DNA from: Bacillota bacterium
GTDB taxonomy: Bacteria > Bacillota > Clostridia > Acetivibrionales > DTU013
Reading direction: 5' to 3'
Assembly (NCBI GenBank): GCA_023411645.1
Contig: JAEYON010000024.1
Span: 1-12,388, forward strand
DNA length: 12,388 nucleotides
In this document: positions 1 to 7,486 of the stretch, in pieces
Layout: each line of letters starts with the position of its first letter
Position numbering within the stretch: the first letter of the stretch is position 1
Notes under the pieces: model-generated
What the model saw: only the letters and a program-made list of their open reading frames with translations
What the model was told of the DNA's origin: nothing
Databases searched by the model: none
Translations under genes and position numbers: made by a program

Positions 1-172
1 GCAGAATGGGAGGGACTGAATCGCCCATGAGACATGACCGCTAGCCATGAACTACTTTTTTTAGAAGGGGAGCACTACTGTAGGTGCTTGGAAACACAAC
101 CGGAATAAATGGCGCTGCCGTTCCATCCCTGAGGCGGCATTCAGCGTTACCAAAATTAATTTACAAAAACAA
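1..172. other. Unassigned region upstream of the pyr promoter, with inverted repeats
   Basis: No protein-coding frame or known RNA family is recognised here. All three forward frames close within the first 53 bases, so any upstream gene ends at or before the window edge. Several inverted repeats are visible: ATGGG/CCCAT near 6-28, AGCACT/GGTGCT near 70-87, CGCTG/CAGCG with inner CCG/CGG near 113-146, and a long-range match between GCAGAATG (1-8) and the CATTCAGC just before 147, with one A-A mismatch. The last would close the whole stretch and suggests a structured RNA whose 5' end lies outside the window. A T-run near 55-61 is not preceded by a convincing stem. Bases 150-172 are AT-rich and could act as an UP element for the following promoter. 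A tail of a non-coding RNA is possible but unproven. Confidence 0.25.
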
Positions 173-201
173 TAGACAACCAAACCACCTTATGGTATTA
201 T
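173..201 (+). promoter_or_regulatory. Probable sigma-A promoter of the pyr operon
   Basis: A -35 element TAGACA (173-178, one mismatch to TTGACA) is followed by a 17-base spacer and a -10 element TATTAT (196-201, one mismatch to TATAAT). The TGG directly before the -10 gives an extended -10. Transcription should start near 207-209, leaving a leader that contains the PyrR attenuator. The AT-rich stretch upstream (about 150-172) could strengthen it. Confidence 0.75.
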
Positions 202-220
202 GATTTCAATTAAAAATAAA

Positions 221-328
221 CCTTTTAATTAGTCCCGAGAGGCTGGAAGGGTATTACAATATTAGCTTGTATTTCAGGCATTTGCCTTGGATATGTATGC
301 TTCCTGCCATCGGTGGGAAGCATTTTTT
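221..328 (+). promoter_or_regulatory. PyrR-dependent transcription attenuator of the pyr leader
   Basis: The motif AGTCCCGAGAGGCT (231-244) matches the PyrR-binding consensus ARUCCNGNGAGGYU. Its upper stem is 231-234 with 241-244 around the hexaloop CCGAGA. A lower stem pairs 221-226 with 245-250 and leaves the typical 5'-side internal bulge (227-230). This is the anti-antiterminator. Bases 241-249 can instead pair with 300-308 (one T-T mismatch), forming an antiterminator that destroys both the PyrR hairpin and the 5' arm of the terminator at 297-328. From the known family mechanism, UMP-bound PyrR should stabilise 221-250 and cause termination. When UMP is low or PRPP is high, PyrR lets go and transcription continues into pyrR. 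A small hairpin (276-279 with 284-287) sits in the antiterminator loop. Confidence 0.92.
297..328 (+). terminator. Intrinsic terminator arm of the pyr attenuator
   Basis: A 12-bp stem pairs 297-308 with 312-323, including two G-U pairs, around a three-base loop (ATC). It runs directly into six T residues (323-328). Its 5' arm is shared with the antiterminator, so termination is conditional on PyrR. Confidence 0.92.
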
Positions 329-400
329 AGTATATGCCAATATGAGGGCAGCTAAGCGAATGAAGTGCAAAGTATGAGGATATAAGGAGGTGCGGCGCAG

Positions 401-955
401 TTGATCGACAAGGCTGAAATAATGGATGAAAGCGGCATTATGAGAGCGGTTACAAGAATTGCACATGAAATCATCGAAAAGAACAAGGGTGTCGAAAATG
501 TTCAACTCATAGGTATTCAAAGAAGAGGCGTGCCTCTTGCGAAGATGATCGCGTCTAAGATCAGGGAAGTCGAAAACAAAGAGGTTCCTGTCGGAATTCT
601 CGACATTACATTTTACAGAGACGATCTGAGTATGCTCTCCGAACACCCCGTTATAAACGGAACTGAAATCAACTTCTCTGTACAGGATAAAGTCGTCGTT
701 TTGGTCGACGATGTACTTTTCACAGGTCGCACAGCCCGTTCTGCAATAGACGCGATCATGGATATCGGCAGACCGAAGATGATCCAGTTGGCCATTCTTA
801 TTGACAGAGGTCATAGAGAATTGCCAATCCGAGCGGATTATGTCGGGAAAAATGTACCGACCTCCAAGACAGAGATGGTAAATGTGAAGCTGTTTGATAT
901 TGACAGGGTTAATATTGTGACACTTAGTGATATCGAAGTTGGAATGAAGCATTGA
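401..955 (+). CDS. pyrR: Bifunctional pyr operon attenuator PyrR / uracil phosphoribosyltransferase
   Basis: This cytosolic protein binds pyr mRNA in response to UMP and causes transcription termination; family members also carry uracil phosphoribosyltransferase activity. The 184-residue product aligns end to end with Bacillus subtilis PyrR (181 residues as remembered), including TRIAHEIIEKNKG (18-30), the DITFYRDDLS segment (68-77), the PRPP loop VLVDDVLFTGRTA (100-112) and DRGHRELPIRADYVGKN (135-151). The TTG start at 401 is chosen because the next candidate, ATG 422, would remove the conserved first seven residues, and because AAGGAGG (384-390) lies ten bases upstream. The gene is first in the operon and directly behind its own attenuator, so its expression is autoregulated. 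Its stop codon TGA overlaps the stem of a terminator at 954-982. Confidence 0.97.
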   Translation: MIDKAEIMDESGIMRAVTRIAHEIIEKNKGVENVQLIGIQRRGVPLAKMIASKIREVENKEVPVGILDITFYRDDLSMLSEHPVINGTEINFSVQDKVVVLVDDVLFTGRTARSAIDAIMDIGRPKMIQLAILIDRGHRELPIRADYVGKNVPTSKTEMVNVKLFDIDRVNIVTLSDIEVGMKH

Positions 956-982
956 GCAGGGATGGTTTCCTGCTCTTTTTTT
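954..982 (+). terminator. Intrinsic terminator starting in the pyrR stop codon
   Basis: GAGCAGG (954-960) pairs with CCTGCTC (969-975). Two further possible pairs inside (961-968 and 962-967) leave a four-base loop. Seven T residues follow (976-982). The first two stem bases are the last two bases of the pyrR TGA stop codon. No PyrR-binding consensus lies upstream in the 3' end of pyrR, so this does not look like a second PyrR attenuator. A ribosome ending translation at TGA would cover the 5' arm, so readthrough into pyrB may depend on how closely translation follows RNA polymerase; that is inference. Confidence 0.85.
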
Positions 983-983
983 A

Positions 984-1012
984 AGCCTGTAAAGCCAATC
1001 GGCTGAAAGGCT
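984..1012 (+). other. Nested hairpin in the pyrB leader
   Basis: Two nested stems are visible: AGCC (984-987) with GGCT (1009-1012), and AGCC (993-996) with GGCT (1001-1004) around the loop AATC. It lies just before the pyrB ribosome binding site and could affect mRNA stability or translation. It is not followed by a T-run, so it is not a terminator. The resemblance of its 3' part to a PyrR box is only partial. Confidence 0.35.
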
Positions 1013-1039
1013 GGATAATTGGACGGAGGACATTAAAAC

Positions 1040-1978
1040 ATGAATCTACGAAGTAAGGATCTGCTGGGTCTGAAGGAATTGACCGCAGAGGAAATTGAGT
1101 ACATTCTGGACACTGCAAGGACGATGAAGTATATAGTTACGTCCAACAGCAAGAAAACTCCTCATTTGCAGGGAAAGTCAATCACCACGCTTTTTTATGA
1201 AAACAGCACCCGCACCAGACTTTCCTTCGAGCTTGCCGCCAAGTACATGAGTGCAAGCGCAGCCAACATTTCTGCCTCGGCGAGCAGCGTTGCAAAAGGT
1301 GAGACGCTGATTGACACCGGCAGAACTATTGACAGGATGGGAACGGATATCATTATTATACGCCACCCACAGTCAGGAGCGCCGCATCTGTTGGCTAAGC
1401 ATGTTAAATCATCAGTCATCAATGCCGGGGATGGAATGAATGAGCACCCTACGCAGGCTCTTCTGGATATGTTCACCGTCAGGGAAAAGCTGGGCACACT
1501 AAAAGGTGTGAAGGTTGCGATCCTCGGTGATATTTATCATAGCCGGGTCGCGAGGAGCAATATTTGGGGTATGCTGAAAATGGGCGCGGACGTTTCGGTG
1601 GCAGGACCTGCGACACTGATTCCACCGGAGCTGGAAAAGACCGGAGTAAAGGTTTTCAGCACCATCCATGAGGCCCTAATCGACGCTGATGTAGTCATGT
1701 CTCTCAGATTACAGCTGGAAAGGCAGAAAAAAGCACTGTTTCCAACTGTAAGGGAGTACTCCAGATTCTTCGGACTGGACGAAAAAAGGCTGCAGCTAGC
1801 TAAACCGGATGCCATTATCATGCATCCCGGACCTGTCAACCGCGGAGTTGAACTGACAAGCGGCGTGGCGGATCACGAAAGCTCAGTGATAGATGAGCAG
1901 GTAACAAACGGCGTAGCGGTCAGAATGGCCTTACTGTATCTTTTGACCAGGAGGGGAAGTAATGAAGCTTCTAATTAA
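1040..1978 (+). CDS. pyrB: Aspartate carbamoyltransferase catalytic subunit
   Basis: This enzyme joins carbamoyl phosphate and L-aspartate to give N-carbamoyl-L-aspartate, the second step of UMP synthesis. The 312-residue chain has the carbamoyl-phosphate site STRTR (56-60), the SSVAKGE loop with Lys86, HPTQALLD (136-143), the GDIYHSRVARSN motif (163-174), the aspartate-site SLRLQLER (221-228) and HPGPVNRGVE (262-271), all in the usual order and at family length. GGAGG (1025-1029) lies ten bases before the ATG. The 3' end overlaps pyrC by 17 bases. No pyrI regulatory chain follows, so the enzyme is probably an unregulated catalytic trimer, as in Bacillus, unless pyrI lies elsewhere. A terminator between pyrR and this gene may lower its transcription relative to pyrR. 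Confidence 0.97.
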   Translation: MNLRSKDLLGLKELTAEEIEYILDTARTMKYIVTSNSKKTPHLQGKSITTLFYENSTRTRLSFELAAKYMSASAANISASASSVAKGETLIDTGRTIDRMGTDIIIIRHPQSGAPHLLAKHVKSSVINAGDGMNEHPTQALLDMFTVREKLGTLKGVKVAILGDIYHSRVARSNIWGMLKMGADVSVAGPATLIPPELEKTGVKVFSTIHEALIDADVVMSLRLQLERQKKALFPTVREYSRFFGLDEKRLQLAKPDAIIMHPGPVNRGVELTSGVADHESSVIDEQVTNGVAVRMALLYLLTRRGSNEASN

Positions 1979-3248
1979 AAACGGACATATCGTAGACCCC
2001 AAATCAGGTCTGAACGGAGTACATGACATACTCGTTGTAGACGGGCATATAGAAGAAATAACAAAAGACATTGAGGAAGACGGCCACGAAATTATCGATG
2101 CAAAAGGCAAATATGTGCTGCCCGGTCTGGTGGACGCTCACTGCCACCTTCGCGATCCGGGGTTTGAATACATGGAGGATATTGAAAGCGGTACAAGAAG
2201 CGCAGCAATGGGCGGATTTACCTCTATTGCATGTATGCCGAACACAAATCCTGTCGCCGACAACGAAGCGGTTATTAAATATATTATGAATAAAGCCAAG
2301 CAGGAAGGCTATGTGAATGTCTACCCAATCGGCGCTATATCAAAGGGCATGAAGGGTGAGGAGCTTGCCGAAATAGGGGAGCTGAAATTTGCGGGAGCAG
2401 TTGCGATTTCGGACGACGGAAAACCGGTTAAAAGCTCGTCTCTGATGAAGAAAGCACTGCAGTATGCATCCATGTTTGACATGACTGTGATATCTCATTG
2501 CGAAGACCTTGATCTGGCAGAGGAAGGCGTCATGAATGAGGGATACACCTCCACAATTATGGGCCTGAAGGGAATTCCGGCTGCGGCTGAGGAAACTATG
2601 GTTTCACGAGAGCTGATCCTGTCGGAATACACGGGAGTACCTGTCCACATTGCACATGTAAGTACCGCTCTTTCTGTAGAAATGATCAGAAATGCTAAAA
2701 AACGCGGCGTCAAGGTGACCTGTGAAACCTGCCCCCACTATTTTTCACTGACGGAGGAAGCATGTGAAGGCTATAATACCAACGCAAAGGTGAATCCGCC
2801 TCTTAGGACAGCGTTCGATATGCAGGCGATCAAGGACGGACTTGCCGACGATACTATCGATATCATAGCTACAGATCACGCACCGCACCATTTAGACAGT
2901 AAGAAGGTTGAATTCAGCCTTGCGGCAAACGGTCTGGTCGGTTTTGAAACTGCGTTATCTCTTGCGGTTACTCATCTGGTAAGGCCTGGGATCCTTTCAA
3001 TTGATAAACTTGCGGAAAAAATGAGCCTGAATCCGGCGAAGCTCCTGAGCATCAGTAAGGGAACTCTGGATATAGGAAGTGCGGCAGACATAACCATTAT
3101 CGACATCAATGAAAAAATTACTGTGAATGCAAGCAGGTTCCAGTCAAAATCGAAAAACACTCCCTTTGACGGAATGGAGCTGTACGGCTCTGTGTGGGGA
3201 ACGATTGTGGCCGGTAAGGTCATCGTAAGTAACCGAATACTGCTATAG
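1962..3248 (+). CDS. pyrC: Dihydroorotase, class I
   Basis: This zinc amidohydrolase closes N-carbamoyl-L-aspartate to L-dihydroorotate. The 428-residue length and the layout fit the class I family found in Bacillus. Metal ligands are all visible: His60 and His62 in DAHCHLRDPG, Asp151 in SDDGKP, His179 in ISHCED, His232 in HIAHVS and Asp305 in ATDHAPH. The substrate-site CMPNTNP (91-97) is present. The start ATG 1962 has AGGAGG (1949-1954) seven bases upstream and lies inside the end of pyrB, a 17-base overlap that favours translational coupling and balanced production of ATCase and dihydroorotase. The C-terminal part (about 350-428) is the usual beta-sandwich segment ending in GTIVAGKVIV. 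Nothing appears missing. Confidence 0.97.
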   Translation: MKLLIKNGHIVDPKSGLNGVHDILVVDGHIEEITKDIEEDGHEIIDAKGKYVLPGLVDAHCHLRDPGFEYMEDIESGTRSAAMGGFTSIACMPNTNPVADNEAVIKYIMNKAKQEGYVNVYPIGAISKGMKGEELAEIGELKFAGAVAISDDGKPVKSSSLMKKALQYASMFDMTVISHCEDLDLAEEGVMNEGYTSTIMGLKGIPAAAEETMVSRELILSEYTGVPVHIAHVSTALSVEMIRNAKKRGVKVTCETCPHYFSLTEEACEGYNTNAKVNPPLRTAFDMQAIKDGLADDTIDIIATDHAPHHLDSKKVEFSLAANGLVGFETALSLAVTHLVRPGILSIDKLAEKMSLNPAKLLSISKGTLDIGSAADITIIDINEKITVNASRFQSKSKNTPFDGMELYGSVWGTIVAGKVIVSNRILL

Positions 3249-3267
3249 GCAATAATAAGGAGTTAAA

Positions 3268-4221
3268 ATGTTCATTGACAGACTGATTACAAATATCAAA
3301 AAACATAATAATCCCACAGTGGTTGGGTTAGATCCGAAGCTTGAGTTTATACCGGCAAAGATCAGGGAACGCTCCTTCGCTGAGCATGGCAGCAGCGCCG
3401 CAGGCGTATCCGACGCAATTCTCCGGTTCAATACAAGGCTCATTGATGCGGTATATGACATTGTTCCAGCAATCAAGCCGCAGCTTGCCTATTATGAAAT
3501 GTATGGAGCCGAAGGGATACAGGCATTTGCGCGTACCTGCGCATATGCCAGATCGAAGGGAATGCTGGTAATTGCCGACGGCAAGAGAAATGATATCGGC
3601 ACGACGGCTCAGGCCTATGCGGACGCTTATCTCGGAAAAGTGCCCACCGGAGACTTGAAGGAATCCATGTTCGACATAGATGCGCTGACAGTCAATCCAT
3701 ATCTAGGCTTTGACGGTATAAAACCCTTTACTGAAGCCTGTGCCGAATATGATAAAGGTATCTTTGTTCTGGTCAAAACCTCGAATAAATCCTCAGGACA
3801 GTTGCAGGATCTGGTCACACAGGATGGAAAGCATATTTATAAAAAAGTAGCGGAACTGGTTGATGAATGGGGTACTCCACTGATCGGAGAAAATGGCTAC
3901 AGCAGTGTTGGCGCAGTTGTCGGTGCTACCTGGCCTGAACAGGCGAAGGTGTTGCGTCATATCATGAAAAAGGCTTATATACTGGTGCCGGGCTATGGCG
4001 CACAGGGGGGTACGGCAGAAGATGCAGTGATTTCGTTTAACAGCGACGGACTTGGAGCAATCATCAATGCGTCAAGAAGTATCCTGTGTGCATGGAAATC
4101 AGAGAAGTGGTCTGATAAATATACAGAAGATGAGTTTGACAGTGCGGCAAGGGAAGAAGCAATTAGAATGCGAAATGATATAAATGAAGCATTGGAAAGG
4201 AGACAGCATGCCAAGACATAA
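3268..4221 (+). CDS. pyrF: Orotidine-5'-phosphate decarboxylase, type 2
   Basis: This enzyme decarboxylates OMP to UMP, the last step of the pathway. The 317-residue chain is of the longer type 2 subfamily. It shows VVGLDP (18-23), KPQLAYYE (70-77), the catalytic ADGKRNDIGTTA (103-114) with the Asp-Lys-Asp set, LTVNPYLG (140-147), VLVKTSN (167-173), and the phosphate-binding PGYGAQGG (251-258) with a later Arg in NASRSIL. AAGGAG (3257-3262) sits five bases before ATG 3268. The gene lies between pyrC and carB rather than at the operon end as in Bacillus, and overlaps carB by 14 bases. The tail past residue 280 is charged and helical, as often seen in this subfamily. Confidence 0.96.
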   Translation: MFIDRLITNIKKHNNPTVVGLDPKLEFIPAKIRERSFAEHGSSAAGVSDAILRFNTRLIDAVYDIVPAIKPQLAYYEMYGAEGIQAFARTCAYARSKGMLVIADGKRNDIGTTAQAYADAYLGKVPTGDLKESMFDIDALTVNPYLGFDGIKPFTEACAEYDKGIFVLVKTSNKSSGQLQDLVTQDGKHIYKKVAELVDEWGTPLIGENGYSSVGAVVGATWPEQAKVLRHIMKKAYILVPGYGAQGGTAEDAVISFNSDGLGAIINASRSILCAWKSEKWSDKYTEDEFDSAAREEAIRMRNDINEALERRQHAKT

Positions 4222-7200
4222 GGATGTCAGTAAAGTAATGGTGATTGGTTCAGGGCCTATTATTATTGGTCAGGCCGCAGAATTTGACTATGCGGGAACG
4301 CAGGCATGTCAGGCACTCAAAGAGGAAGGTGTTGAGGTCGTTCTTGTCAACAGCAACCCGGCGACAATCATGACGGATAAAAACATCGCTGATCATGTAT
4401 ATATCGAGCCACTGAATGCAGAAACATTGAAAAAGATTATTATAAAAGAAAAACCGGACAGTCTGCTTCCAACTCTGGGGGGACAAACCGGATTAAATCT
4501 GGCAATGGAGCTTGCGGAGTCCGGCTTTCTGGATAAAATGAACGTCAGGCTGCTTGGGACTGCAACTGAAGCTATTAAAATGGCGGAGGACCGACAGGCG
4601 TTCAAAGATGCAATGGAAAGTATTGGTGAGCCCTGTATTGCAAGTAAAGTGGTTACAACGGTTAAGGACGCACTGGATTTTTCGGCTAAGATTGAGTACC
4701 CGGTCATAGTCAGACCCGCATATACTCTTGGAGGCACCGGAGGCGGGATAGCATACAATGAAGCACAGCTTACCGAAATTGCTACAAATGGCCTCAGACT
4801 CAGCAGAGTAGGGCAGGCGCTGATCGAAAAGTGCATCTCCGGCTGGAAGGAAATTGAATATGAAGTAATCCGCGACAGTAAGGGCAATGTGATTACAGTA
4901 TGTAATATGGAAAACATAGATCCGGTAGGTGTCCATACCGGTGACAGTATTGTCGTAGCACCGACACAAACTCTGTCGGATGTTGAGAACCAGATGTTGC
5001 GGACAGCTTCTCTGAAAATAATTACTGCTCTTGGAATCGAGGGCGGATGCAATGTGCAGTTCGCACTGCACCCCACAAGCTTCGAATATGCCGTTATAGA
5101 GGTAAATCCGAGAGTCAGCCGCTCCAGTGCTCTTGCATCAAAGGCTACAGGATATCCGATAGCCAAAGTTGCTACAAAGATTGCAATTGGCTATTCTCTT
5201 GATGAAATCAGGAATGAAGTGACAGGTAAGACCTTTGCGAGCTTTGAGCCTGCGCTGGATTACATAGTTATTAAGATACCGAAATGGCCATTTGATAAAT
5301 TTGTCAAGGCAGAACGAACCCTCGGCACGCAAATGAAAGCCACCGGAGAAGTAATGTCAATCAGTAACTCCTTTGAGGCTGCCCTGATGAAGGCCATCCG
5401 TTCTCTTGAGCTTAATATATATAATCTTGAACAGGACATCTACAAATCGCTGGATACGCCTGCAATCGAGAAGAAGCTTCGCGACATAGACGACGAGCGT
5501 CTGTTTGTTATAGCCGAGGCGTTAAGAAGAGGCGTTTCGATTGAAAGAATAAATGAAATCACCATGATCGATAATTTCTTCATATGCAAGATAAATGAGC
5601 TTGTTAAGATGGAAGAGAAGCTGAAGACGGTCACTTTGGGGACACTGTCGCCGGAGCTGCTCAGGAGCGCTAAAAAAATGGGCTTTCCGGATGTAGTTAT
5701 TGCAAAGTATGCCGGTACGGACAGGACTTCCGTGAAAGAGCTGCGGAAAAGATACGGAATCGGAGTTACCTTCAAAATGGTAGACACCTGCGCCGCTGAG
5801 TTTGAAGCTATTTCTCCATACTATTATTCAACATATGACTCATTTAATGAAGTCATAAAATCCGACCGTAAAAAGATATTGGTCATCGGTTCGGGACCGA
5901 TCAGAATAGGACAGGGCATCGAATTTGACTATTGCTCCGTTCATTCGGTCTGGGCTTTAAAAGAGCAGGGGTATGAAACCATTATAGCCAATAACAATCC
6001 TGAAACGGTGAGTACGGATTTTGACACTTCCGACAGGCTTTATTTCGAACCGCTGACGATTGAAGATGTAGAAAATATAATTGAGTGTGAAAAGCCGGAG
6101 GGCGTCATCGTTCAGTTTGGCGGGCAGACTGCTATCAAGCTTGTCAATGCGCTCAGCGACATGGGTATAAGGATTTTCGGAACCCAAGCGGCTGATGTGG
6201 ATGCAGCCGAAGATAGGGAAAAATTCGATGAGATTCTGGAGAAGGTCGATATTCCGCGTCCGAAGGGAAAAACGGTCTACACCGTTGAACAGGCGCTCCA
6301 GGTTGCAAATGAATTGATTTACCCGGTACTTGTCCGCCCCTCCTATGTGCTTGGCGGACAGGGAATGGAAATCGCTTACGGGGATAAGGATATCATTGAA
6401 TTTATGGAGATCATCAACCGTGTGAAGCAGGAGCACCCGATCCTTATTGACAAATATATGATGGGAAAGGAAATTGAGGTAGACGCGATTTGTGACGGTG
6501 AAAACATCCTGATACCGGGAATCATGGAGCATCTGGAACGGGCCGGAGTCCATTCCGGAGACAGTATTTCGGTGTATCCGGCCGCATCGTTGAGCCCTAC
6601 AATCATCCGAAAGATCGTGGATTGCTCTGAAAAACTGGCAAAAGCGCTGAACGTGATTGGGATGATTAATATACAGTATGTTCTATATAATGAAGATCTT
6701 TATGTAATAGAGGTCAACCCAAGATCAAGCCGTACCGTGCCATATATCAGCAAGGTCACCGGGATACCGATGGTCAATATTGCAACAAAACTCATGACGG
6801 GCAGTAAGCTCAGCGATTTTAAATATGGAACCGGTCTATACAGAGAGGCGGATTACATTGCAATCAAGGTGCCGGTGTTTTCTTTTGAAAAGCTTCATGA
6901 TGTTGATACAAGCCTTGGACCTGAAATGAAATCTACTGGTGAAGTGCTTGGGATCGGTAAGACATTCCATGAGGCTCTGTATAAAGGCATCGTAGCCTCC
7001 GGTATGAAGCTTCCATTGGAGGGCGGCGGCGTGCTGATGACTGTCAGGGATTCCGATAAGACAGAGCTTATCGATATTGCAGAACAATTTGAGAAGCTGG
7101 GTTTTGAACTGTGGGCTACGGGTAAAACGGCAAACATGCTCAACATGCATGGCATTGCCACGAATGCGGTGAAAAAAATTGACGAAGGCTCTCCAAACCT

Positions 7201-7423
7201 ACTGGATCTGATTTCATCAGGAAGGATCAAGCTGGTCATCAATACGCCTACAAAAGGGCGTAAGCCCGAACGTGACGGCTTTAAGATAAGGCGAAAATCG
7301 GTGGAGATGTCCATACCATGCCTGACCTCACTGGACACGGCAAAAGCGATTCTCAACTGTATCGAAGTAGAGAGAAGAAAAGACGAACTGGATGTCATTG
7401 AACTGGCTGTTTTTGATCAATAA
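4208..7423 (+). CDS. carB: Carbamoyl-phosphate synthase large (synthetase) subunit
   Basis: The large subunit makes carbamoyl phosphate from bicarbonate, ammonia and two ATP; ammonia normally comes from glutamine through the small subunit CarA. The 1071-residue chain has the two homologous halves: the first begins with GSGPIIIGQAAEFDYAGTQ and has an ATP-grasp with Arg129, Arg169, Glu215, His243, Glu298, Asn300 and Arg302, numbered almost as in E. coli. The second starts at Gly561 (GSGPIRIGQG). A C-terminal MGS-type regulatory domain runs from about 935 to 1071. I chose ATG 4208, not the in-frame ATG 4184, because AAAGGAG (4196-4202) lies five bases upstream and the protein then has the normal N-terminus. 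It overlaps pyrF by 14 bases. The neighbouring carA expected from most Firmicutes operons is absent, so CarA must be encoded elsewhere or the enzyme uses free ammonia. Confidence 0.97.
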   Translation: MPRHKDVSKVMVIGSGPIIIGQAAEFDYAGTQACQALKEEGVEVVLVNSNPATIMTDKNIADHVYIEPLNAETLKKIIIKEKPDSLLPTLGGQTGLNLAMELAESGFLDKMNVRLLGTATEAIKMAEDRQAFKDAMESIGEPCIASKVVTTVKDALDFSAKIEYPVIVRPAYTLGGTGGGIAYNEAQLTEIATNGLRLSRVGQALIEKCISGWKEIEYEVIRDSKGNVITVCNMENIDPVGVHTGDSIVVAPTQTLSDVENQMLRTASLKIITALGIEGGCNVQFALHPTSFEYAVIEVNPRVSRSSALASKATGYPIAKVATKIAIGYSLDEIRNEVTGKTFASFEPALDYIVIKIPKWPFDKFVKAERTLGTQMKATGEVMSISNSFEAALMKAIRSLELNIYNLEQDIYKSLDTPAIEKKLRDIDDERLFVIAEALRRGVSIERINEITMIDNFFICKINELVKMEEKLKTVTLGTLSPELLRSAKKMGFPDVVIAKYAGTDRTSVKELRKRYGIGVTFKMVDTCAAEFEAISPYYYSTYDSFNEVIKSDRKKILVIGSGPIRIGQGIEFDYCSVHSVWALKEQGYETIIANNNPETVSTDFDTSDRLYFEPLTIEDVENIIECEKPEGVIVQFGGQTAIKLVNALSDMGIRIFGTQAADVDAAEDREKFDEILEKVDIPRPKGKTVYTVEQALQVANELIYPVLVRPSYVLGGQGMEIAYGDKDIIEFMEIINRVKQEHPILIDKYMMGKEIEVDAICDGENILIPGIMEHLERAGVHSGDSISVYPAASLSPTIIRKIVDCSEKLAKALNVIGMINIQYVLYNEDLYVIEVNPRSSRTVPYISKVTGIPMVNIATKLMTGSKLSDFKYGTGLYREADYIAIKVPVFSFEKLHDVDTSLGPEMKSTGEVLGIGKTFHEALYKGIVASGMKLPLEGGGVLMTVRDSDKTELIDIAEQFEKLGFELWATGKTANMLNMHGIATNAVKKIDEGSPNLLDLISSGRIKLVINTPTKGRKPERDGFKIRRKSVEMSIPCLTSLDTAKAILNCIEVERRKDELDVIELAVFDQ

Positions 7424-7486
7424 GGCTTTTATCAGCTTTAGCATTTAGTCAGTATGGTATTAATAACTCAGGTAAAGGAGACCGAC

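Noticed and set aside
998..1012. Possible second PyrR box before pyrB (AATCGGCTGAAAGGCT)
   Set aside because: It misses the CNGNGA hexaloop and upper stem of the consensus, and lies after, not before, the terminator it would have to control.
1014..1019. A -10-like GATAAT upstream of pyrB
   Set aside because: No acceptable -35 element stands 16-18 bases upstream.
254..1033. Long reverse-strand reading frame of 259 codons over the leader and pyrR
   Set aside because: It lies antisense to pyrR and its attenuator, has no family features and is explained as a shadow of the real gene.
4184..4207. Upstream in-frame start for carB
   Set aside because: It lacks a ribosome binding site and would add eight residues not found in the family; ATG 4208 has both a site and the normal N-terminus.
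4393..5166. Long reverse-strand reading frame of 257 codons inside carB
   Set aside because: It is antisense to conserved carB coding sequence and carries no recognisable domain.
7454..7486. Upstream in-frame start for pyrK
   Set aside because: No good ribosome binding site precedes it, while AAAGGAG is correctly spaced from ATG 7487.
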